From the NCBI GenBank assembly GCA_021846765.1, contig JAJZWH010000062.1, positions 1 through 5,034 on the forward strand: DNA of 5,034 nucleotides, read 5' to 3'. This document shows positions 1-5,034 of the stretch, piece by piece; within the stretch, counting starts at the first letter, position 1, and the number at the start of each line of letters is the position of its first letter. The stretch is from a bacterium (lineage in GTDB: Bacteria > Patescibacteriota > Saccharimonadia > Saccharimonadales > UBA4665). The notes beneath the pieces were generated by a model. The model did not search any database and was not told where the DNA came from. It worked only from the letters and a program-made list of their open reading frames with translations. Position numbers and translations under genes: made by a program.

Positions 1-888
1 GTAAGGGGAATATATACCTGGTGCTTGGGGCAAAGCAGCTAACATTACTGATTGAGCTAAAGTTAACTTTGCTGCTGAGGTATGAAAGTAATCTTCAGCC
101 GCAGCTTGTACTCCATATTCAGTTCCTCCATAAGGAGCCATATTCAAATAACCAGTTAAGATTTGTTGCTTAGTAAACTCTTTGTTTAATTCTGTACCAA
201 TAATAACTTCTTTAATTTTTTCCGATAATGTTAACGGACTTTGCCATCCTTCATTTAATTTAACTACTTGCTCAGTTATTGTTGATGCTCCCTGTAATCC
301 GCCATGACCTATAAGATCGTGTAAGGCCGCTCTAAATATACTCCGGATGTCGATCGCTCCCTCGGTGTAAAAGTTTTTATCTTCAATAGCTACCGTAGCA
401 TTTTTAACATAAGGAGATATTTGATTACTTGGCACTGGTATTCGTTGAATAGCATTATAGTCTTCCCATAACAACACTTTCCCTGTACGGTCATAATAAC
501 TAACTGATCCACCAATGTTTTGACCCGAAATATTAGTTAAATGAGGGAGGTCTTTGCGGAAGTAAGCAAATAAACCAATTATTAAGAAAAACCCGAGGAC
601 TATACCTATGCCAATGACTTTTAAAGCCATTATAGCTCCATCTCTAGAGAACCAATATTTGACTAGGTGTTTTGGACGCATTCTAGCTAACAATCTTTTC
701 CATTTGTTTTTGGGCAAACTGGCTAAGTATTCAGCTTTGGCAGCTTTTCTATTGGCTTTTCTCTGGCTTTTCCTATCGTTTAGACTTCGATTCAAGTTAA
801 TTGATTGATTTACCTTATGTTTATCTAAACTCTTTCGGCTACTTGATGGCTTTCGACGATTACGTCCATTCGATCCTGTATTATTCAC
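1..888 (-). CDS. Class A penicillin-binding protein, N-terminal part (GT51 peptidoglycan glycosyltransferase), truncated by window edge
   Basis: The product polymerises lipid II into glycan strands at the outer membrane face; a C-terminal transpeptidase domain is expected beyond the window. The GTG start at 888-886 is chosen because AAGAGGA lies 6 nt upstream, an in-frame TAG lies further up, and no other good start intervenes. 296 codons are visible. Residues 1-83 form a very basic cytoplasmic tail (about 25 K/R against 4 D/E). Residues 86-110 are one hydrophobic membrane anchor. The GT51 domain follows: motif 1 with catalytic Glu169 in AIEDKNFY, motif 2 QGASTITEQVVK (199-210), motif 3 with second catalytic Glu227 in EKIKE, motif 4 ILTGYLNMAPYGG (243-255), and LTLAQSVMLAALPQAP (275-290). 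Motif 1 is variant: the usual H-x-G is E176-G-A178. The gene is divergent from tyrS. Family assignment is firm; whether it is PBP1a-, 1b- or 2c-like cannot be judged from this half. Confidence 0.95.
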   Translation of the reverse strand, partial: MNNTGSNGRNRRKPSSSRKSLDKHKVNQSINLNRSLNDRKSQRKANRKAAKAEYLASLPKNKWKRLLARMRPKHLVKYWFSRDGAIMALKVIGIGIVLGFFLIIGLFAYFRKDLPHLTNISGQNIGGSVSYYDRTGKVLLWEDYNAIQRIPVPSNQISPYVKNATVAIEDKNFYTEGAIDIRSIFRAALHDLIGHGGLQGASTITEQVVKLNEGWQSPLTLSEKIKEVIIGTELNKEFTKQQILTGYLNMAPYGGTEYGVQAAAEDYFHTSAAKLTLAQSVMLAALPQAPGIYSPY

Positions 889-894
889 TAATAT

Positions 895-901
895 TCCTCT
901 T
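895..901 (-). promoter_or_regulatory. Ribosome binding site of the penicillin-binding protein gene
   Basis: On the minus strand the sequence reads AAGAGGA, then 6 nt, then GTG. This purine-rich match to the 16S anti-Shine-Dalgarno is what fixes the GTG at 888-886 as the start. Confidence 0.75.
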
Positions 902-932
902 AAATATATAATTTTCTAATTGTGTATCAAGT

Positions 933-938
933 ATTATA
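933..938 (-). promoter_or_regulatory. Putative -10 box of the penicillin-binding protein promoter
   Basis: The minus strand contains a perfect TATAAT at 938-933, 45 nt upstream of the GTG start. The -35 region is not clear: a TTTGTT/TTGTTA stretch sits about 14-15 nt upstream, slightly too close, with a run of seven T between. The -10 also overlaps one arm of an inverted repeat (ATAGCA 936-941 with TGCTAT 961-966). A transcript would start near 926 and carry a leader of roughly 40 nt. Confidence 0.5.
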
Positions 939-993
939 GCAAAAAAACCTGATAACAAAGTGCTATTTTGAAGAAATATTTACACTATTATTT

Positions 994-1021
994 TTGTATC
1001 TCCTAATTAATTAGTTAGAAT
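994..1021 (+). promoter_or_regulatory. Putative promoter of tyrS (and possibly recG)
   Basis: TTGTAT (994-999), a 16-nt spacer and TAGAAT (1016-1021) form a plausible sigma-70-type promoter; the -35 matches only the first three bases of TTGACA. The spacer contains a perfect 12-nt palindrome, CTAATTAATTAG (1003-1014). TATATT at 1021-1026 is an alternative -10. The predicted leader is only about 20 nt, so there is no room for a T-box or other riboswitch, a common control of tyrS in Firmicutes. Confidence 0.4.
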
Positions 1022-1036
1022 ATATTTACATCTAAT

Positions 1037-1042
1037 AAAGGA
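1037..1042 (+). promoter_or_regulatory. Ribosome binding site of tyrS
   Basis: AAAGGA lies 6 nt before the ATG at 1049, a normal Shine-Dalgarno distance that supports this start. Confidence 0.7.
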
Positions 1043-1048
1043 TCAGAT

Positions 1049-2299
1049 ATGTCGTTAGCTGCAGAATTATCATGGAGAGGCTTTGTTAATCAAACCACGT
1101 TAAAAGATATTCATAAACTTGATTCGCATAAATTCACATTTTATTTAGGAGTAGATCCTAGCTCCGACTCTATGACTATTGGTAACTTGGCCATAATTAT
1201 GATGATTAAGCATTTCATTAACTACGGGCATAAGCCAATATTACTAGTTGGCGGGGCGACTGGATTAATCGGTGATCCTGACGGAAAACTAGAAGAGCGA
1301 GCACTAAAAACCAATCAACAAATTATCAATAATAAACAAGCTATTGCTAAACAATACCGGAAATTATTTAATACTGAAAAAATACAAATAGTCGATAACT
1401 ATGATTGGTTTAAAGATTTCAATTACTTAGAATTCTTGCGTCAAGTAGGAAAGCACGTGCCAATGCGTCAAATGTTGGCCAGAGATTTTGTAGAGAAAAG
1501 ATTATCTAATAAAGGTAAGGGGATTAGTTATGCTGAATTTAGTTATGTTTTAATTCAAGCCTATGACTTTCTATACTTGCATCAAAACTATAATGTCGAT
1601 ATGCAAATATGTGGTTCTGATCAATGGGGTAATTGCATAGCTGGAGTGGATTTGATTAGAAGAATTACCAACCATACGGTAGATGTATGGTCAGCTCCAT
1701 TAATTGTTAATCCAGTCAGTGGAATAAAGTTTGGTAAATCAGAAGAAGGAGCTATCTGGCTTGATCCAGCCAAAACATCACCTACGGCTTTTTATCAATT
1801 TTGGATTAATACTCAGGATGAAGCAATTGAGAAATATTTAAAAATTTATACTACTCTTTCTAAATCGGAAATCGAATCGGTAGTATCTAGACATAAGCAA
1901 AGTCCAAAAAGACGATTAGCCCAATACGCATTAGCCGATCATGTGTGCGAATTAGTACATGGTAAAATTGCTACTCAACAAGCTAAACAAATAACTGAAT
2001 TTTTGACAGGTAAAATTGAACTATCAAAAATGAAAAAAGAACAAATAAAGCTGATTAAACAACAAATAACGACAATTTACTCTCAACAAGATGGTAGCAT
2101 TGCCCAAGCACTAGTAAATTCTAAATTAACTGACTCAAATAGCCGAGCCCGTCAATTAATCAAAGAAGGAGCTATTTATATTAATAACCAACAAATAAAA
2201 AGAAAATTTTTTCTAAAAGAAGATTATGTTAATGAATGCTTGCTATTAAGAAGAGGTAAATCATATAAGGACTGTGCATTAATTGAATTAAAAAAATAA
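1049..2299 (+). CDS. tyrS: Tyrosyl-tRNA synthetase (TyrRS)
   Basis: This cytoplasmic class I aminoacyl-tRNA synthetase activates tyrosine with ATP and charges tRNA-Tyr. At 416 residues it has the normal bacterial length. The Rossmann catalytic domain shows FYLGVDP (31-37), GGATGLIGDPDG (68-79), Tyr166/Gln170/Asp173 with the same spacing as Bacillus Tyr169/Gln173/Asp176 of the tyrosine pocket, GSDQWGN (189-195) and KFGKS (227-231), the KMSKS-loop equivalent. A C-terminal S4-like RNA-binding domain covers about 348-395 (SRARQLIKEGAIYINNQQI). Oddity: the HIGH signature reads TIGN (43-46), so both histidines are replaced. The ATG is supported by AAAGGA 6 nt upstream. recG follows 15 nt after the TAA stop, probably cotranscribed. 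The overall sequence resembles Saccharibacteria TyrRS, judged from memory. Confidence 0.97.
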   Translation: MSLAAELSWRGFVNQTTLKDIHKLDSHKFTFYLGVDPSSDSMTIGNLAIIMMIKHFINYGHKPILLVGGATGLIGDPDGKLEERALKTNQQIINNKQAIAKQYRKLFNTEKIQIVDNYDWFKDFNYLEFLRQVGKHVPMRQMLARDFVEKRLSNKGKGISYAEFSYVLIQAYDFLYLHQNYNVDMQICGSDQWGNCIAGVDLIRRITNHTVDVWSAPLIVNPVSGIKFGKSEEGAIWLDPAKTSPTAFYQFWINTQDEAIEKYLKIYTTLSKSEIESVVSRHKQSPKRRLAQYALADHVCELVHGKIATQQAKQITEFLTGKIELSKMKKEQIKLIKQQITTIYSQQDGSIAQALVNSKLTDSNSRARQLIKEGAIYINNQQIKRKFFLKEDYVNECLLLRRGKSYKDCALIELKK

Positions 2300-2314
2300 T
2301 TTAATGAGTGTTTA

Positions 2315-4360
2315 ATGATAGATATTAAACTAGATGATCCGATAAGCTCAATCAAAGGTGTTGGTTTAAAAACTCAACAAGCTATCAATAAGTTAGGTGT
2401 ATTTACATGTCAAGATTTATTATTTTATCTACCAAGGAAATACGATGATTTTAGTAATATAACTGACATTAATAAAATTATTCCTGGTAATGTAACTTTA
2501 AAAGCCAAAATAACTAACCTAACTACCAGAAGATCAAGATCTGGTCTAAGCATAACTGAAGGTATCGCAGTAGATCAAACAGGCAGCGTAAGATTAATTT
2601 GGTTTAATCAAATATATCGTCAAGCTTCAATAAATCCTAACGAAACGTACTATATATCTGGTTCTTATAAGTTAACTAAAACAAAATTTTCAATTATCAA
2701 TCCATCAATAGAAACTATTAAAGAAGTTACTATATCAAACGCCAGAATAGTGCCTATTTACAGAGAATCTAAAAATGTAAGTTCAGGACAATTAAGAAAA
2801 ATAATTATAGATATAATACCGTTGGTTAAAAATCTTAAGGAAACATTACCTCAATCAATCATTGATGGAATGGGTTTACTGAAAATAAATCAAGCAGTCC
2901 AAAATATTCATTATCCAAAATCATTTGTAGATATAGAAAAAGCCCAAGAAAGATTTCAGTTTGAAGAACTTTTTCCTATTTTATTGGCCAACGAACTATC
3001 TAAAGAAGCGTTAGCTAGTCAAAATTCATTAAAAGTTGCTTTTAATTTGGATTTAGCCCGTCAGTTTGTGGAAAAACTACCTTTCACTTTAACTAATGAT
3101 CAGAGAAGAGTTATTTGGCAAATATATATTGATATGCAAAAAAATAAACCAATGAATAGGCTAGTAGAAGGAGACGTGGGTAGTGGTAAAACAGTAGTAG
3201 CAGTCATGTCTGCAGTAATGGCCCAATCATCTGGTTTTAAAGTAGCATTTATGGCTCCTACGGAACTATTAGCTCAACAGCATGCCAAAACAATCTACAA
3301 TTTATTAAAACCCTTGGGTTTAGAAAAGTCATTAATTCTATTAACAGGAAGTCAAAAGTCTAAGGTTAAAAATAATGCTATAAAATTAGCTAATAAAATA
3401 AATAATAGTTTTGTGGTAGGCACTCATAGTTTACTAACAAGCGGGGTAGATTGGCATAACCTAGCGCTTATTATTATTGATGAACAGCATAGATTTGGGG
3501 TTGATCAGAGAATGATTTTGCAACGAAAAGCTGGACATCTTCCTCACTTTTTGAGTATCACAGCTACACCAATTCCACGCTCACTGGCTTTAACTATCTT
3601 CAATGACTTAAATTTGTCCAGATTAGAAACAATGCCTAAAAATAGAAAAGAAATAATTAGCCAATTTGTTTATCCGTCGAATTTTAATATTTTTTTAAAC
3701 GACCTTAAAGCAGAATTAAATAAAGGTCGTCAAATATATATTGTTTGTCCGTACATACATCAAAAAAACAAGATGGATAAGCAAGCGGCAGAATATGTTT
3801 ATCAGTACTACAGCAGTCAATTATTCAAAGAATATCAAGTCGGTTTATTGCATGGCCAATTAACCGCAGACCTTCAACAAAAGATCATGAGTAAATTTGT
3901 ATCCAACAAGATTCAAATATTAGTAGCCACTACAATTATTGAAGTTGGAGTTGATGTTGCCAACGCCAGCGTTATGGTTATAAATGGTCCGGAAAGATTT
4001 GGTTTAGCTCAACTCCATCAATTAAGAGGAAGAGTTGGTAGAGGAGAATATTCAAGTTACTGCTACCTAATAGTAAATGATTCTAGAAATATTCTACCTA
4101 GACTAAGACAATTTATTCTGATAAATGATGGTTTTAAACTTAGTGAATTAGATTTAAGAACCAGAGGACCAGGAGAGATTTACGGAAAGCTTCAACACGG
4201 TAAAAACATTAGTTTTCAATTAACTCTAGATAATCAACAGCTTATCAATAAAACTCTCCAGGGAGTTAAACTATTTTTTAATAATAAAGAAAATATGCTA
4301 AAATATCCTGAGTTAGATCAAAGGGTCAAAGAAGCTCAAAGAATAACTAATCTTAATTAG
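2315..4360 (+). CDS. recG: ATP-dependent DNA helicase RecG
   Basis: This superfamily 2 double-stranded DNA translocase remodels stalled replication forks and branched recombination intermediates. At 681 residues it is full length for RecG. An N-terminal helix-hairpin-helix-like segment (9-45, IKGVGLKTQQAINKLGV) precedes the OB-fold wedge domain (about 60-160, with WFNQIY at 96-101). Helicase motifs follow: Q-like FTLTNDQRR (257-265), Walker A GDVGSGKT (286-293), motif Ia APTELLAQQH (314-323), Walker B DEQH (389-392), motif III TATP (416-419), motif V ATTIIEVGVDV (538-548) and motif VI QLRGRVGRG (569-577). The C-terminal TRG region carries DLRTRGPGEIYG (613-624). All catalytic motifs are intact. 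Only a weak GAG lies 6 nt before the ATG, so translation may depend on coupling to tyrS. The stop is TAG. Confidence 0.98.
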   Translation: MIDIKLDDPISSIKGVGLKTQQAINKLGVFTCQDLLFYLPRKYDDFSNITDINKIIPGNVTLKAKITNLTTRRSRSGLSITEGIAVDQTGSVRLIWFNQIYRQASINPNETYYISGSYKLTKTKFSIINPSIETIKEVTISNARIVPIYRESKNVSSGQLRKIIIDIIPLVKNLKETLPQSIIDGMGLLKINQAVQNIHYPKSFVDIEKAQERFQFEELFPILLANELSKEALASQNSLKVAFNLDLARQFVEKLPFTLTNDQRRVIWQIYIDMQKNKPMNRLVEGDVGSGKTVVAVMSAVMAQSSGFKVAFMAPTELLAQQHAKTIYNLLKPLGLEKSLILLTGSQKSKVKNNAIKLANKINNSFVVGTHSLLTSGVDWHNLALIIIDEQHRFGVDQRMILQRKAGHLPHFLSITATPIPRSLALTIFNDLNLSRLETMPKNRKEIISQFVYPSNFNIFLNDLKAELNKGRQIYIVCPYIHQKNKMDKQAAEYVYQYYSSQLFKEYQVGLLHGQLTADLQQKIMSKFVSNKIQILVATTIIEVGVDVANASVMVINGPERFGLAQLHQLRGRVGRGEYSSYCYLIVNDSRNILPRLRQFILINDGFKLSELDLRTRGPGEIYGKLQHGKNISFQLTLDNQQLINKTLQGVKLFFNNKENMLKYPELDQRVKEAQRITNLN

Positions 4361-4374
4361 AAAATCATTCATTA

Positions 4375-4383
4375 TATTATAAA
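4375..4383 (+). promoter_or_regulatory. Possible weak promoter before the zinc-hydrolase-like gene
   Basis: The AT-rich 42-nt gap after recG contains overlapping -10-like hexamers, TATTAT (4375-4380) and TATAAA (4378-4383). No convincing -35 box is seen. If used, the transcript would start only about 13 nt before the ATG at 4403, giving an almost leaderless mRNA, which would fit the lack of a Shine-Dalgarno site. Read-through from recG is equally possible. Confidence 0.2.
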
Positions 4384-4402
4384 GACAGTCTAAACAATTC
4401 AC

Positions 4403-5034
4403 ATGTATTCAGGTTCAACATTAACCAATGCTTCTGGAAGATTTATTGGCGCTCATCAAAAAATAGATCGACTAGCAGAAAAGCAACTGTATCAAATCCT
4501 AGGAGATAATAAGAATTTTCCTGCTATTAATAAAATACTTCATTTTGAAGGGTGCAATGGTCCCGACGGCATTAAGCGTAAAAGTCCTGCCCAAGATGAA
4601 CCAAAACATTTTATCAGACCATATGATGATGAAGATACTGAATTAATAGAAATAATAGAAAGTCATTTTCAACGCTTAGTGGCTAGTATTAAACAAAAGG
4701 ATGAAGTTAGAATTGCTTTTGAAGCGGCCTGGTTAGCTCATGCACTAGTCGACGGTCTAACTCCTGCACATCAATATCCATACGAACAAAAACTATCAGA
4801 ACTCAGGGATGGACAGGGTATAGAAACCAGAAATACGCATAAAGAAAAATTAATGATGCCCGGTTCTACTCTTTCCAAACAAATAAGCAATAACTGGAAA
4901 TTCTGGGGTCCAAAAGGATTATTTCTGACCCATGCGGCTTTCGAAATGGGTATCGCTACAATGATAAAACCAATCCAGTTTAATAAAAGCTTGTGCCAAG
5001 GAGAGGATATGTTTTTAGTAACTAGCGAAAACAT
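4403..5034 (+). CDS. Zinc-dependent phospholipase C / S1-P1 nuclease-like protein, C-terminus beyond window
   Basis: 210 codons stay open to the window edge. The ATG at 4403 is chosen because an in-frame TAA (4391-4393) lies just upstream; there is no clear Shine-Dalgarno site. I do not recognise a named gene, though it resembles a conserved uncharacterised Saccharibacteria protein. The residues H18, D55 (GPDG), H69 (PKHF), H113-x3-D117-x5-H123 (HALVDGLTPAH) and H177-x3-E181 reproduce the order, and mostly the spacing, of the zinc ligands of Bacillus cereus phospholipase C (H14, D55, H69, H118, D122, H128, H142, E146). An extra segment of about 40 residues lies between H123 and H177. The visible sequence is mostly helical in character, with no signal peptide or membrane span. 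By inference it is a metal-dependent phosphodiesterase-like fold; the substrate (phospholipid, nucleic acid or other) is unknown. It follows recG by 42 nt on the same strand. Confidence 0.85.
   Translation, partial: MYSGSTLTNASGRFIGAHQKIDRLAEKQLYQILGDNKNFPAINKILHFEGCNGPDGIKRKSPAQDEPKHFIRPYDDEDTELIEIIESHFQRLVASIKQKDEVRIAFEAAWLAHALVDGLTPAHQYPYEQKLSELRDGQGIETRNTHKEKLMMPGSTLSKQISNNWKFWGPKGLFLTHAAFEMGIATMIKPIQFNKSLCQGEDMFLVTSEN

Noticed and set aside
608..808. 66-residue plus-strand open frame with a hydrophobic C-terminal half
   Set aside because: It lies entirely antisense to the penicillin-binding protein; its hydrophobicity is the mirror of the Lys/Arg-rich tail codons, and it has no ribosome binding site.
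941..947. Run of seven A as a possible terminator tail on the minus strand
   Set aside because: On the minus strand the T-run is not preceded by a GC-rich hairpin and lies upstream of the divergent gene, not at the end of one.
3699..3730. Inverted repeat ACGACCTT / AAGGTCGT with a 16-nt loop
   Set aside because: It sits inside recG between helicase motifs, has no T-tract after it on either strand, and an 8-bp match is expected by chance in a window of this size.
4383..4391. Symmetric AGACAGTCT in the gap after recG
   Set aside because: The two 4-bp arms have a one-base centre and no following T-run, so it cannot act as a terminator; too short to call an operator.
4771..5034. 87-residue minus-strand open frame at the right edge
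   Set aside because: It is antisense to the phospholipase C-like gene, whose plus-strand frame is open throughout and carries recognisable motifs.
1..5034. Genetic-code reassignment of UGA (as in Gracilibacteria)
   Set aside because: No in-frame TGA occurs in the four real genes and conserved Gly and Trp positions use standard codons.

Overview
The window looks like ordinary chromosomal core sequence from an AT-rich member of the Candidate Phyla Radiation, most likely Candidatus Saccharibacteria (TM7). This assignment rests on remembered family resemblance of the tyrosyl-tRNA synthetase, the penicillin-binding protein and the last gene, not on a search. The evident genes contain no in-frame TGA, use TAA and TAG as stops, and encode conserved tryptophans with TGG. 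Nothing therefore points to the UGA-recoded genetic code of Gracilibacteria or Absconditabacteria.

Layout: positions 1-888 on the minus strand hold the first 296 codons of a class A penicillin-binding protein (GT51 peptidoglycan glycosyltransferase); its transpeptidase half lies beyond the window. Positions 889-1048 form a 160-bp divergent intergenic region. It has a TATAAT -10 box and a good Shine-Dalgarno site facing the penicillin-binding protein gene, and a weaker promoter plus a Shine-Dalgarno site facing tyrS. On the plus strand follow tyrS (1049-2299), recG after a 15-nt gap (2315-4360), and after a further 42 nt a gene running off the right edge (4403-5034, 210 complete codons visible). 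No strong intrinsic terminator is visible between the plus-strand genes, so they may be one transcription unit, although a weak promoter could lie just before the third.

Roles: the set combines cell-wall polymerisation, tRNA charging and replication-fork rescue with one uncharacterised protein. That last gene is the most interesting item. Its visible part contains, in order, a set of residues (H18, D55, H69, H113, D117, H123, H177, E181) that matches the trinuclear zinc-site pattern of the zinc-dependent phospholipase C / S1-P1 nuclease fold. It shows no signal peptide, which is unusual for that normally secreted superfamily.

No tRNA, rRNA, CRISPR array, insertion sequence or long repeat was seen. 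The genes look native in composition, with no sign of recent transfer.
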